DNA of 64,000 nucleotides from Gremmenia infestans (GCA_032629725.1 JAFEVB010000002.1:3658001-3722000); one strand, 5' to 3'; shown: positions 22,401 to 37,040, counted from the first letter of the stretch. The notes: generated by a model from the sequence alone, not told the origin. Translations and numbers: made by a program.

Positions 22401-24987
22401 ATTATATCTAATAGTAGAGCTATAGATATATTAATAATAGAAAAAGCATAAGTTAATACTTTATAGAAGCTATTCCTAGATATATAAATTAATAAATATA
22501 CTAAAAAGTATATAATTTAGTTTGAAAAAAGCTTTACTTTATTAAAAGATATAATTTTAGTATCTATACTAGTTAGACTAATTATCTTTTATATAGTCTT
22601 TATAAATATCTCTTTTTTATAATATATTTAAGATATAGATAAAATAAAGGTTAAGCTAGATAACTTAGAAAATATACTAATTTAAAGTATAAAAAAAGTC
22701 TCTATTATCTAAAAATAGAGTTATTTCTAGATGCTAATTAATAGTTTTAAATAGGCGCTAGCTTATTATCACCTAATAGAAAAAGAGCTAAGATAGGTTT
22801 ATTAATAATTTAGTTATTCTTTAATATAGAAGCTAGCTAAACTACTAGTAAAAGCAGACTATAAAATAGATACTAATATTATTTATAAACTAATAAAGTT
22901 TTATAAGTAGTACTAGCTATATTAGAAAGCTCTAGGACGATTTAAGTTTATAATCTATAATAAAAAAAACTTTAACTTTAAGATTATTATAGATATACTA
23001 TAGATTAATTTAAAACTAGTTCTTTAAGTTATTAATTAAGCTACTAGCTTCTAAGCAGCCTATTTCTTATATAATATATTAGCGAAATGCGCTTTTAATA
23101 CCTTTAAAAAGTGCTGGATTAATATATATTAAGAACTACTAGACTTTATAGTTTATAATACTAGAAAGAATTTTACTTTAATAAAGTTTTAAAAATATAT
23201 ATAATTATTAGCGATTTAGATTAAAGAGGTGCCTATAAAAGCCTATAATTTAGTTAGAAAAGTAGAGAGATACTATACTTTTTTATAATAAGCATATAAA
23301 ATCCTAGTAGCTAATTTAAAAAGTATATTAGACTTTAAAAATATCTTATAGATAGTAGTAAAAGCAGTTAATAACTTAGCTAGCCTAGACGGCCTAGTAT
23401 CTACTCTGCTAGTTTTTAAGGTTTATCTAAGAATTATAAAGGATTTACTACTATCTTTAGATATAGTAATATAAGCTAAAGCTATTTAAAAAGTAATATA
23501 TAAAGTATAGTAACTATATACTAAGAGGCAAATTTAGAATATGCTAGTAATAAAAAATAGCCTAAATATAACTAAAATTTAAGCTCTTTCTTTATAATTA
23601 GATATTAGAGTATATTAGAAAAGTAAAAAATAGAAAAGATTCTATAAGCTTATCTTAATAGAAAGCGTAATATATATTATAAAGCTATCTAGTAGTTCTA
23701 TAGCATTTAGATCTATAGTTATTTACTTTTTCTTAACTAATAAGTAGAATAGAAAGCTAGATTATAAAATTAGTATTAATTTTACTCTAATAATAGAAAA
23801 GAACTAGAAACTATAACTACTATAAAAGCTATTAATCTTAATACTAGGAAGTAATAAAGATAGGGAACTAATAGCGCTACTATAATAATAGTAAACTATT
23901 TTAATTTAAAAGCGCGGAAAAGGTAGACTAAAGAGATCTAGGAATAAATAACTAATAGGGTCTCTAGTATATTATTATACTTTATAAAATATAGATATAG
24001 AAATACTATATATTACTAAGATTAAGAAAAAAGAAAGGATTATAATAGTTTTTATAATATAAAAGAAAAAAAGTAACTATAAACTTTTATTTAAACTATA
24101 CTAAAAAAGGATTATTAATATACTAGAAAAACTATTTTAAAAAGTAGATATAGCTAAGATTAATAGTCTAATTAGTTAAGATATCTTTTATTTTAAAAAG
24201 TATAATAAAAAGAAGTATAGAAAGGTTTATATCTTCCGCTTTTATATAATTAATAAAATTAAGAAAAAGGTAATAGATAAACTTTATAAGAAATCTAAAC
24301 TTATAATTATAGATTATAGTAATAAAAGAAAGGAATTTATTCTAATATAATTATCTATAATTTAGTAAACTAGCTAATATATAATCCTAGCTATAGTATC
24401 TTTACTATTTTTAATAGAGAATAAATTTATATTATAGCTTTATAATATTACTTAAGTATATCTATAATTATAGTTTAAACTACTATATATAATTTTAGTA
24501 TTACTACTAAAATAGATTATATATCTATATCTAAAAGATATAATTATAATAGTAGTAAAGCTTTTATATAAAGTAGCCGAATTAGAAACCTATTAGTTTA
24601 TTACCTACTTTTAATATTATAAGAAAAAGCTAGAAATATAGATATCTATTTATAACTTTTACTTTTTAATTACTAAAAATAGTTAAGAAATAGAGATTAT
24701 AGATATATAAATAGATAATACCTTTATTTTATATAATAAGAAGTTTATAAAATTAGAAAATAATAAGCTTAAAAAGGTAAAGCTAAGAGTAAAACCTAAG
24801 AAGAAGCTAATAGCAAGTTATTCTTTTATTTTTAATAGATATATCTTAATAATAGAAAGTAAGAATCTTATATTTTAATAAAAGTAATAAAGTAAAAAGC
24901 TAGTAATAGTTAATAATAAAAAAAAGAACTATTAATATAAATATATATAATAATACGCTTAAGAAGCTTATATTATATTAATCTATT
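19491..24987 (+). pseudogene. Element A gag-pol remains up to the reverse transcriptase
   Basis: Very AT-rich, with stop codons in all frames. The first half is too mutated to assign. From about 24200 the plus strand reads as a degraded Copia reverse transcriptase: TYFQYYKKKLEIQISIYNF at about 24600, near the family's Y-H motif, then NSQEIEIIDIQINNTFILYN, where the family has the Q-T-D-D active-site signature; both acidic positions now read as other residues (QINN). The frame is cut at 24987 by element B. Function is lost. Confidence 0.65.
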
Positions 24988-25288
24988 TATAATAGATTAT
25001 ATCTGATATTAAAGCTTAGTATATAATACTTACGTATATAACTTAACCGCTCTTTTATTTATTCTTCTATTTATCTTTTTTATCTACCTTTTATACTAAG
25101 GCTTAGTATATAGCACTAGCGTATATAACTTTATATATATAATATAACTATAATCTCGCTTTTTAGAAAGCTAGAGAAACCTTTTAGAAAAGGCTTATAT
25201 AAAAGAAGCTTCTTTTCTTTTATTAGTTAATTCTTTTTATATTAAATTTAAGCTTCTGCTTTATATACTTTATATTCGCTCTATAATA
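24988..25288 (+). repeat. Element B left LTR
   Basis: 301 bp, from TATAATAGATTATATC to CGCTCTATAATA. It matches 37913-38213 with few differences. Confidence 0.88.
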
Positions 25289-25369
25289 TTAGAATTAACT
25301 TATTTTTTTTTAAAATCCTTTATTAGATAAGAACTCTAAATAGACGTCTTAAGCTATATATAGTAGACT

Positions 25370-25705
25370 TAGCTATTTATATAAAGAAAATTATGCTTCT
25401 AGATTATATATAGTAGATCTAGCAGATATAATTCCGGATTGCATATAGTAAGCTTAAAGAACTATGATTCTAAACTATATATAATAGGCCTAATAATTAC
25501 AAATTCCTAACTATATATAGTAGGCTAGAAAACTACGATTCTAAACTATATATAGTAAGCTTAATAATTACAAATTTCTAACTATATATAGTAGGCCAGA
25601 AAACTATAATTCCTAGCTATATATAGCAGGCTAGAAAACTACGAATTTCTAACTATATATAGCAGACCAGAAAACTACGAATTCCCAACTATATATAGTA
25701 GGCTA
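25370..25705 (+). repeat. Short imperfect tandem repeats in element B leader
   Basis: About eight units of 35-45 bp, each carrying an AACTATATATAGTAGGC-like core with CTA.ATTC and GAAAACTA, lie just inside the left LTR. Seen by eye; unit borders are approximate. They may be the untranslated leader repeats of the element. Confidence 0.6.
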
Positions 25706-26869
25706 GACAAATATATAAAAGGAGTTAGATCTCTAATAAAAGATAGTAAAACGCTTTTAATTATTATATAAAAAAAACAAGCTTCTAGTAACTAAAAGGT
25801 TATTATATAAAAAAGTCTTAAACTATAATAGTAGACTCTAAGTACTATAAAACAAAGAAGTAAAGTAAAGTAAGATAGTCTTAACTTGCTTAATTTATTT
25901 TAAGAATAGCAGATAATACTTTTAACTTAGCTTCCGCGCCGTAATAGCTATAAGACGCTTTTAAAGCCTAAGTATAATAATTAGTATTATAATCCTAGCA
26001 GATTAGGGAAATAGCGGCCTAGTAAGCAGCAACGATAGCTATATTAGCTTATAGGATCGCCTTTATAAAAGAATAACCTATAAGACCTAATAAACCTCTT
26101 TTAATACCCTTCTTTATACTAGCACCTATGGTTAAACTATATAATAATCTTATATAAAAACTAAAGAAAAAACTTCTAAAACTAGACAAGTTTAATAGTA
26201 AGAATAAAGCTTTATATCTATAGTTTAAAGAACTGCTTAAAGCGAAACTTTAAATTAATAGTAATACTATTAAAAAAGAAACTAAGAAGATATAATATAT
26301 ATTTAAATAACTATTAAATAAAGTAATAGGACGCATCTACTTATAGATAGCGTATATATAAACAAATAGCATATTTATAGTTAATAAGATTTTTAAGCAG
26401 ATAAAAACTACTTTTAGTAACCTTTAATACTAATAGAAAGCTCTAGTAGACCTAAATACTATTAAGTAAAAATTATATCCTTTTAGTAAGTTCTTAAATA
26501 AGTTTAATAAATTATTACTTAAAGCAGAAAGTTAGAAATAAGATAATATTATTAAGAAAGGATATCTTAAGACTATAATCTCTATTAAGCTAATAACTGC
26601 TATAGTAGAAATTAGAAAAGAAAAGTTATATAATAACTACTATATATAGCTATATATAATAATAGATAACTTAGCTAAAGTGGCCGAGTTTACCTTCTAA
26701 TAAATAAATTAGAAAAAAAGAAAGAAAAAAAGGTTGCCTTTATAATATATAACCTAGGCTATATCTACTATAGTCTTAGATAAAATAGAGTAGATACTAA
26801 CTATAAGTGCTACTATAGCACGTATAAAGAAGCCTTAATAAGCTAAACTAGCTAAGGTAGAAAAATAAT

Positions 26870-26940
26870 AATAAGAACAATTTTACTTATATTACGGAAA
26901 AGATAAATATATAGTCTAAGAATGCTATATAAAGCTAGCA
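26870..26940 (+). pseudogene. Element B gag zinc-knuckle remnant
   Basis: The plus strand reads FYLYYGKDKYIV, a stop, then ECYIK. The spacing fits a retroviral-type C-x2-C-x4-H-x4-C knuckle in which the first two cysteines and the histidine became tyrosine (TGY to TAY, CAY to TAY), as RIP would do. The assignment is by pattern only. Confidence 0.5.
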
Positions 26941-27849
26941 CTAAAAAGAAAAACGTAGACAGCTTTAAGAATAGTTTAGAAACTGCTTTCTAACTTAAAC
27001 AAGTTAGAAAAAGAATAGCTTCTAGCAAAAAACGCTATTAGAAGCAGAAAAAGGAAATTATAAAAGCTAAAAAAGCTTAGAGTAATTTTAAAAAGTTAAT
27101 AGATAGTACTTTCTTTTTAGTATCTACTTTAATAAAGAATATTATATAAATACTCTTATTAATTCTAGATATCTATTATATAAACTTATTAACTTTTATT
27201 TTATAATAAAATATAACCTTTAGTATATTCCTATTACGCTATAAATTATTATAGCTTTTAATAATAATTTAGATTTTGAAATAATTAAAGAAGTAGTAAT
27301 AGTTACTTTAGATATTAATAGATATAAAAAAAAGCAAGCGTTTTTTTACATAGCGCCCCAACTAGCGTTATATGATATAATTCTAGGTATATAGTAGATT
27401 AAACTCTAAGATATCTAATATAACGCTCTAGTATCTAAATATTTAATTATATTATTAGAAACTTTTATATAAAACTAAGTAAAAGAATCTAACTTAAAAT
27501 TAGACTACGTTATAGTATTAGCTATAGCATTTAACTTATTAATATAAAAATATATAAAAAGAAAGAAGATAGAGATCTTTTTAGCTAGCTTAGTTAATAT
27601 TAATAAAGTATTAAAAACTAAGATCTAAATAAACCTATATATAAAGCTACTATTCTACTACTATAACTTCTTAGATGTCTTTAGTTAAAATAAAGCAAAT
27701 ATACTTCTATCTTTATAAAAAAAAGAAAAAAACTATACTATTAAACTTAAAAAGGAAAATAAGAAAGAAAAGAAGATCTCTTAGAGTTCTCTCTTTAATA
27801 TATTATAAAAAGAGCTATTAGTACTTCGGAAAACGCTTACTAAGTACCT

Positions 27850-29040
27850 AGATAAAGGCTTTATCTAAGTAAGCAACTTGCCTGCCGCTGCTTTAGTGCT
27901 CTTTATATAAAAACCTAAAGAAGGTCTACGGTTCTATATTAATTACTAAGATCTAAATAAGATTATATATAAAGACTACTATTTTTTCCTTTTAATTTAT
28001 AAAATGCTATAAAGTATTAATAAAGTAAAATAGTTTATAAAAGTTAATATAATTGCTATATTTTATAAGATATAGATTACAAAAAGCAATAAATAGAAAA
28101 CTGCTTTCTGGATATAATATAAACTATATAAATAGCTTATAACTTTTTTCGGAATAGCTAATATACTAAGCACTTTCTAATAGTATATTAATTAGGCTTT
28201 CTGTAATTACTTTAATAACTTCTATTTTATATATATAGATAATATTCTAGTATTTATAGATAGGATACTAAAGGAATATTAAAAGCATATATAAAAAGTG
28301 CTTCTATATCTAAAAGAGGCAGGTTTTTAGCTTAATATCAAAAAATGCAAATTTAAAGTAAAGATAATAAAGTATTTAGAATTTATAATTAAAGTAGAGA
28401 AAAGTATACAAATAGACCCTAGGAAGGTTAAAGCTATTAGGAAATAGAAAAAGCTAAAAATAGTAATAAGTATCTAAAGCTTTTTAAGATTCGCTAACTT
28501 TTATTAAACGTTTATTAAGAATTACTTAGTAATAATACTTTTTTTTATAAAACTAATATATAAAGATGCAAGTTTCGACTAGATAAAAAACTACTAGCTA
28601 GCGTTTAATAAAGCTAAGACTATATTTATAATAGTACTAACTTTTATATAATTCGATTATAACTAAGAAACAATTATAGAAACAAACTTTTTAGGTTAGT
28701 ATATTAAAGGCATCTTAATATAATATAATAATAATAGACTTTTATAACTATATATATTTTTCTTAAAAAAGAATAACTTTATAGAATATAATTATAAGAT
28801 CTATAATAAAGAAATATTAGTAATTATATAGAGTTTTTAGAAATAGGATACTAAATTATAAAATTTAGAACACTTCTAGATCTATATAGACTATAAAAAC
28901 CTAGAATACTTTATAATAGTTTAATACTTTATAGAATATTAAATAAGATAGTCTTTAATTTTATCTTAATATAACTTTATAATTATATATATTCTAAGAA
29001 AAGAAAACAAACATACTAATACGCTTTTAAAATAAAAGTA
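27850..29040 (+). pseudogene. Element B reverse transcriptase and RNase H remains (Gypsy type)
   Basis: With stops ignored, the plus strand gives a long, collinear match to Gypsy pol. It includes GLRFYINY near 27925, the active-site block YIDNILVFID at about 28240 (D-D now D-N), KKCKFKVKIIKYLEFIIK near 28350, SFLRFANFY near 28480, and the RNase H block LEHFQIYIDYKNLEYF-like near 28870. G-to-A and C-to-T substitutions account for the stops and lost acidic residues. Not functional. Confidence 0.8.
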
Positions 29041-29618
29041 AAATATACTAAAAGAAGTAGATATATAACTAGACTTCTATATAAAGCAACTACTTCTAAT
29101 AGAAATAATTAAAAGTCTCTAAAAAGAAGCAATTATAGTAGCCTCTATCTATATAAGATAATAAGTATAAAATAATAAAATTTAGAAAAAAAAATGCTTT
29201 TTAAAACAATCTTATTTTACTTTAAGATAATAGAAATTAGGCTTAAAATAAGCCTAGATTAAATTAGAATAATAAAAATAAAAAAAAAGTAATCTAAAAT
29301 AGTCTTAGATTATATAAAAATAAAGATACTCCCTAGAACTACCTAGAAGTAAATAAAGAAAATAATACTTTTTTAAAGAGATAACTAGAAAAAGTAGCGC
29401 TATAGCTAAATAATAAAGAAAGTCAAATAAGTAAACCTTTCTTTTTTAAAGAACTATAAGTATAAGCCGTCCGCTAAGATAATATATATAAGAAAGCTCT
29501 AGATACTATATAATAAGAAAAATAAACCTTTTTTATCTCTTTTAAGTTAAAGATATCTATTACTAAATGTTTACTTTTAAGCTAAAAAAAGCTAATATTC
29601 CGCGAAAAGCTCTAGATG

Positions 29619-30102
29619 TATTACGAACGTAATATATAACTAGAGAACCTTAGGCTTAGCGTCTAGCTTTAGATATAGAAGAACCCCTAGAAAAGAGGTT
29701 ATAGTTTTATATATATATATTTAGGTATATTTATTAGGGAGTAGGCCTACTAATAGTTAGTTATTATACTATATAATTAGTTATATAATATAATTAACTA
29801 GTCGACTAGCAAGCAGTCGATCAGATTAATAGTAGTCGAGTTAACTATAGTTAACTAGTAGTATAAAGGTTTTATATAAAGCTGGGTTATTACCTATTAG
29901 ATAGAAGCTTTATACTTAACTTAAATAGTATTTCCTAATATACGCTTATTACTTTATACTTTATAATAAGCTATACTTCTAAGTATAGTAACTAGTAATC
30001 TATTAATAAATACTAATATTAACTTAATAATAACCTAGATCTAGGGACCTACTTAAGTTATAAGACTTACCCTAGCACTATATAGGTTAGGCGATTATTA
30101 TA
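29619..30102 (+). mobile_element. Solo LTR related to element C, opposite orientation
   Basis: 484 bp. Both ends match the reverse complement of the element C LTRs: it begins TATTACGAACGTAATATA and ends GGCGATTATTATA. It is flanked by AGATG (29614-29618) and AGATA (30103-30107), a target duplication with one G/A change. The middle (about 29690-29865) differs from the C LTRs and includes TTAACTAGTCGACTAGCAAG, so it belongs to a subfamily. It lies between the RNase H and integrase remains of B. Confidence 0.8.
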
Positions 30103-30334
30103 AGATATCTAATATAAAAGAACTATATATAAAGATAATCTAATAAACTTATAACTTTAGAGCATATAGTTATCTAGGAAAAGATAATACTACTAGGATC
30201 TTAAAAAAGAAATATTTCTAGCTAAGAATATATAAAAACATCTAACGATTTATATAAAACTATAATATATATAAATAAAATAAAGTATAAAAAGACTAAT
30301 ATTAAGGTTTCCTAAAGCTGCTTTCTATTCCTAG

Positions 30335-30840
30335 CTATATATAAAGTAAGATCTTAGTCGATTTTATAGTAGAACTACCTAAAAGCTACAAATATATAAA
30401 TATAATTATAGTTATAAACTAATTAGAAAAAGATATTATATATAATAGGCTTTATAATATTTAAGCTAAAATAGTAGTAAAATAGTTTATATAATACTAT
30501 TATTAATAATACTACTTACTAAGAGCAATAGTATTAGATTGTAGATCCTAGTTTATAAGCTAACTATAGATAAGAATATACTAACTACTAGATATAAAAT
30601 AATAACTCTCTATAGTATACTATCTTAAAATAGATAAAGTAATAAAGAGAATAAATTAGAAAGTAGAAATATATTTTTATATATTTATAGATTATATCTA
30701 AAATAACTAGTATAAGATGCTACTATTAGCTAAAGTAGTAATTAATAATAAAAACGCTATATTAATAGAAGTTAGCTTTTTATTTTATTTTATATAGCTA
30801 TTATATACAGCTTCTTAACCTTTATATAGTATTAATACTA
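30335..30840 (+). pseudogene. Element B integrase core remains
   Basis: The plus strand, reading through stops, gives a Gypsy-type integrase core: VDFIVELPKSYKYINIIVVI near 30360, an IVLDCRSQFIS-like block near 30535 where the family has its second catalytic aspartate, and IDKVIKRINQKVEIY near 30630 in place of the region with the catalytic glutamate. It resumes the B reading direction after the solo LTR. Confidence 0.7.
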
Positions 30841-31014
30841 TCTAATACGCAGAAATCGCCTATTTAAAAGGCAGATATAATTATATAAAAGCTTTATAAT
30901 ATAAAGAAATAAGCGTAGTTAGTAATAGCTAATACTTAGTAAGTTATATAGAAAGTTATAAACCAAAGATACTAATAGTTACTAAGTTTCTAAATTAGTA
31001 ATAAAGTATAGCTA

Positions 31015-31447
31015 TATAACGATCGCCCAGCTCTCGTAGTGCTAGGATAAGTCTTATAACTTAAGTTAGATCCCTGGACCTAGGTTATTATTAGGTTAAT
31101 ATTAGTATCTATTAATAGATTACTAGTTACTATACTTAGAAGTATAGCTTATTATAAAATATAAAGTAATAAGCGTATATTAGGAAATACTATTTAAGTT
31201 AAGTATAAAGCTTCTATCTAATAGATAATAATCTAGCTTTATATAAAACTTTTATACTTTTAGATTCTAATAGATTCTAGCGGGCTGTAAGAATCCCTAT
31301 AGTTCTTCTTAGTCTATTATATAACTAATATACTAGAAAAACGTTTTTTGCTTATATAAGAAAAACCTATTTCTACTAAGGGTTCTTCTATGTCTAGAGC
31401 TAGATATTAAGTCTAAGGTCTTTTAATTATATATTATATTTATAATA
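31015..31447 (-). repeat. Element C LTR, low-coordinate copy (3' LTR)
   Basis: 433 bp, from TATAACGATCGCCCAGCTC to ATATTTATAATA. It matches 37041-37472; many differences are C/T or G/A pairs. Confidence 0.88.
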
Positions 31448-34400
31448 CTATTTCTCTCTCGGTTAGTATAGCCTCTACGCTTAAGTATAATATAGGAAAA
31501 TATCTTTCTTATAGTATAGCTTTCCTTTCTTTTTATTATACTACCTATTTATAATATTAAAGATAAAGAATATTTTATTCTTTATAACTAAATTATCTTT
31601 TCTAGTTATTCTATTAATATAAAGTGCTTTTACTATAAATTCTAAGGCTTAGAGTATATTATATATAAATCCTCTAGTTTAGGCAAATATAGTACTTATA
31701 TAAAATTAAAAATAAAATATAATATCTATAGCTTATTACTTATAAACTAGTTTATACTAAAGCGTAAAAAGCTTTATCTAAAGTAGAAAAGGCAAGAGAT
31801 GCTCTTAAAGCTATTACGCCTTAATTAGTAATAGTCTAAGTTTAAACGCTATATCTAGAATATATTATATTAGGGCCTTAAAACCCTTAATAAGCTTAAT
31901 GCTTTAAAGAAAAAAAAGAAGTTTAAGAAAGAGAAAAGTAGATAGTATAAGTAGAAAGCTCTACCTACTTCTATCTTTAACTTTCTTGCTAGTAGTCTTT
32001 TACTTAGTTCTAATCCTTTTAATAACTCTACTTTTATTATATTACTAGCTATATATAATCCTTCAGATTAGTTCTAGTTAAGTTAGAGTGCTAATCTTAA
32101 TAGTTTATAAATATCTTAAGATTCTTAAGTATTATCTCTAGTTCCTAGATGTTTTCTAAGTATAGATAGTTTATCTATTTAATTAAGTACTTAATACTTT
32201 CTTTAATCTATTTATAGTTTAGTATTACTTCGATCTTATATTTAGTATTAGAGTTAACTAGTTGGATTTCTATAATAGGCGCGGGTAGCGCCTCTAGTAG
32301 TGCTAGTTTAAGAAGAGATATATAAAATACTAGGTATATATTTATTATCTTAAATAGTACCAATTCGTAGTTAACTAGTTCTACGACTTGTTTAATTTTA
32401 AACAGCTCTAGCTTTTTATAATCTAGTTTCGTGCTTAGTTATTTTATCTTGATATTTTTTTATATTAGATAGATCTTATCTCTCTTTTTAAATATAGGTT
32501 CTATATTACGTTTTCTATTATAGTATAACGCTGCTTTTTTTATAAAGAATACTAAGTTGCTAGCTAGTTTCTTCTAAAGTGCTTTAAGGTTTTCTATCTA
32601 TATAGTTGCGGATTAGTTATCTAACCCTAAGATTATTATAAAGCGGTAGGCCTTAGAGTTATAACTATAATTTGTATATACTAGTAAGATCTTTATATTT
32701 TCTGCAGCTAATATATTATATATAAACTAGATAAGTGGTAGAAGTCCTACCTAGTTATTCTATTTATAGTTTATATAATACCGGATATATATTTCTATTA
32801 TCTGATTTATCTATTTAGTTTATCTATTAGTTTATAGATAAAAGCTTATTAATAGCTTTCTTTTAATACCTAGCAGAGCTATAAATACTATCTAGAATTT
32901 TAAAGTAAAGAGCTAATCTCTATCTAATATAATTTTTTCTAGCGCGCTATAGTTTACTACTACTACTTAGAGAAATGTCTAAGCTAAGTCTTTAGCTATA
33001 CTTAACTTCTTATAAAGTATTATATAGATATATTTTATTAACTTATCTATAATAACTAGAATAGAATCGTATTCCACTTCTATTATTAGGTTCTTAAATA
33101 GTAGTAGTTTAACTATAAAGTCTTATATAATAGATATCTAAGAAGTTCTTAGTATATTAGATAATTATATTATATTATATAAAGCATATTATAATACCTT
33201 ATTCTATATATAAGTATTATACTTACTAATAACCTTCTTAACTATTATTTATATACCTAGAAAATAGTACTTTCTTAAAAGCCTTTTCTAGGTTCTAGTG
33301 TTCCCTTAGTATCTATAAGCTAGTAGCTTATATTATTTCTTAATAAATTCTTTTTAGATGCTTTTAGAGATATATATCTTATTTTTATATAGTAGGAGTC
33401 CTTTTATATTCTTCTAGAAGTATTATAAGATGCCCTCCGCTACTATATCTCTTTTATATACCGATTTGATTTTATTTATAAATAGGTTGCTATTAATATA
33501 GATTATAGCTATAATTTATTATTTATTTAAGATAAGATTATTACTATCTTTCTAGAAGATCGCAATGCCTTTTATTTCCTCTTTTATCTTATATTTTAGC
33601 TTCCAACTTAGTATATTAGTATATGTATTCTTTATCCTTTTTATATATTTAATTTATAAGTTATAAGTAGCAAGTATTTCTATCTATCTTATCTGCCGCC
33701 TATTTAAGTTCTTAGTTATAATAAAGCTAATAAGATTCTTATAATTAGTAAGAATTATTACTAGAAAGTTAGCTCTTTAAAGATAAACCTTTTATTTCTA
33801 TAATACTTTAACTATTACTAGAAGTTTCTTATTATATATATTATAGTTAAGTTCTATAAATATTATTTTTCTAAAGTAGTATACTACTAGATACTAGCTG
33901 CTATTTTTATATTTCTATATAAGTACTTTCTCTATTACTTTATCTAATATGTTTATTTCCGCTATTAACTTAAGTTTTAGCTAGAAGTTCTAGCAGATAG
34001 ATTCCTCTATAAAGGCCTGCTTTAGCTCTTAGAATGCCTTTTCCGCTTCGTTTATCTATTTAAACTTCTACTTTTTTTTTATTAGGTTTATAAGTAGTAA
34101 AGCTTTTTTAAATATAACTTAATAAACTTCTAGTAGAAGTTTGCAAATCCTAGGAAAAATTACATCTATTTAACTATAGTTAGCGTCTCCTAGGTAATAA
34201 TTGCTTAAACCTTTTTAAGGTCTAGGCCGATTTTCCCTAGTATAATTATATAGCTTAGAAAGATAATTTCCTTTATATAAAAGTTATATTTAGATAGCTT
34301 TAGGCGGAATCCCTTTACTATAAGTGCCTCTAAAACCTATATTACGTATTCTATATATTATTCCTTATTATTTAAATATACTAGTATATTATTAAAGTAA

Positions 34401-37040
34401 TATATATAGAACCTGTTTAAAAAAGCTTTTAATATATTATAATTAACTTCTTAATAGGTTACTAGAGTATTAGTTAGCCTAAACGGTATAATCTAGTACT
34501 TATAGTAACTAAATCTGGTTTAAAATACTATTTTCTATTCTTTGCTTTTTATAATACAAATTAGGTAATATATATCTCTTATATCCAGCTGTATAAAGAT
34601 TACTGTCTTTCTTAGACAGTTTTATATATCGTCTATTTATAGTAATAGGTATTAATTTTTTATAGTTATCTTATTTAACTTTTAGTAGTTAATATAAAAT
34701 TAATCTAGTTTGTCTTTTTTTTTCGCAAATAGTATTAGCGCTTCTAATAGAGAGTGCAACTTTCTTATCTATCTCTTAGATAACGCCTTATTAATATACT
34801 TTCTCTATAGTCTTATTTTCTCTTTATTATACTATTAAAGTAGTTTCTAAGAAGGTTTATATCCTTTCTTAAGTAGTATCTTATAGTCCTATAGTTAATA
34901 TTTAGGTAAAGCTTTTTTACTTTATAGGTTATTAAATATCTATTTAAACTTCTTATACTATACTAGTATCTCTTTTCTAACCTTTTTATTATCTAATAGA
35001 GGGTCTTAAATTGCATGCTTTAGCGCTTTATAGAAGATAGCGCTAACCTCTTTATAGCTATATAGTTATTTTAATATATAGTTATATTAAATAAACTTTA
35101 TTTTATAAGTTTTCTAATCGATTTCTAGATTATATTATCTAATCTAAGAAATACTAAAAATGGCCTAATTATTCCTAATACGGATTATATCTAGGCTGAT
35201 TTCTTTCTAGTAACCTCTAATAGTTATCTATATAGATATAGTTTTATATTTAATTATTTCTCTATTTATTCTAATTACTATTCTATTAATAATAGTAAGT
35301 AGGTAGAGTTTTATCTTTTTCTATATTAGTATATTAAGCTTTTTTATAGCTTTTAGCAAGATAAAGTTCCTTTATATACTAGAGTTAAGTATAACCTATA
35401 GCTTCTTTTCTTTAGTATAAACGTTTAGTATTATATAGTTTCAGCTCTCTATAGCTACTACTTTCCTTTTTAGTTATCTTTCTTCTAGGATCTTATATTC
35501 TATAAATTGGTTTTCCTATAGTTAGTAACTACTTTCCTATCTTATTAGTTAGTATAAGATATTTAGTATAAACGTGCTTTATATTTTATTACTAATATAT
35601 TACTAAGTAAAGATTATTAGGTTTATAGAAAATAAAGGAAAAGTTATTTTCTTTTAGATACATTTACTTAACCTTTTACTAGTAATTTCCTAGATTTCTC
35701 CTAGCTTAATAATTAAGCTTAGCCTTAGTATTTTTTCTTTTAGAATGCTTTTAATAATCCTAGGCCGTTAGGGTGCTTTAAAGATAACTTATTATATATC
35801 TTAATATATAACTATATAATAGATACCTTTTTCTAGTTTCTTTATTTCTAGCTAGAAGTCTTTTTTAAAGGCCGGTTTATCCTCTTTTTTCGGCTTCTAC
35901 TAGTTTTCTATAGAAAGCTTATTACTAGCTATAATCTATTCTTTATCTATATTAGGTAGCTGGTCTATAGAATCCTAAGATAGGCTTGCTTTTTCTTTTA
36001 TATTTATTTTCTAGCTTTTATATTTAGGTGGTTATATACTATACTTCTATCTCTTAGAGTTAGGTTATAATACTATACCTAAGGTTTATATAGCTACGCT
36101 TATATTTTACTTTTTTTAAGATTCTTTTCTTTTCTTCTACCTATAAGAGAATACTAAGTATCTAGGTAATCTATACTTAAAATAAAGTCCTTTCTAATAT
36201 CACTTATTCTATTTCTTTTTAGAAAGTAGGTTTAGTTTTTAGTAAGCGGCATTAATTTCTATTAGGTCCCTTTAGTCTTTTTTTCTATTAATCCTATCTT
36301 CTTTAACTATTTACTATAGTTATAGATCCTTTTCTATTTAAGAGACCTCTTAAAAAATTAGTTATTAATCTTAACCGCTTTCTTAATTATTTCGGCGAGG
36401 TTATTTGATTAGTCTATTCTAGTTAGCTTATTTTTAATAAAATCCTTTAGTTCTATATAGTACTAGCTAGTTAGAGCACGGTCGCTCTACCTTACTATAT
36501 CTAAATACTACTAGAATCTAGCTATATACTTAGAGGCCGATTTGCTTTATTTTAGTTATCGCAGCTTCTATTTAGCTATACTTTATTATTTAAGGTCGCT
36601 AAAAACTTATCGGATGTTTTTCTTAAATGCCTTATAGCTTATAAATATAGCCTAGGTTAAGGTTCTTGCTCTAGTTGTAATTTGCCTCTAACTGGTTTTA
36701 TTTACTATAAAATTGTTAATATAGGTTTTAATCTAGTTAAAGGCTATATTCTAAAGGTAACTAATTATATAGATAACCTTTACTATCTTTATTTTAAATA
36801 AGTATTAGTTAAATAGAATATAGATATCTATTAAGATTAGAAAGTTATTTAACTTACTTTTATCTTTATAGAATATATTAGGTATCTTAATAATTATAGT
36901 TTATTCTTATACCGCAAGAGTCTAAGCTAGCGCTAGTATAAGGGCCGGAGTTTATATTAAAGTTAAGATTAGAGTATTTTTCCTCTTAGTAGATCTGGTA
37001 GATAATATTATTCCGTTGATAGAAAAACTAGTGCTTAAAG
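31448..37040 (-). pseudogene. Element C gag-pol remains
   Basis: Minus-strand frames are full of stops. Near 34380 the minus strand reads YYFNNILVYLNNKE, a Gypsy reverse transcriptase active site in which both aspartates read as asparagine (GAT to AAT). It is followed downstream (toward lower coordinates) by an FLGFANFY-like block near 34100. Gag would lie near the high-coordinate end and integrase near 33500-32500, but I could not place these with confidence. Confidence 0.65.
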
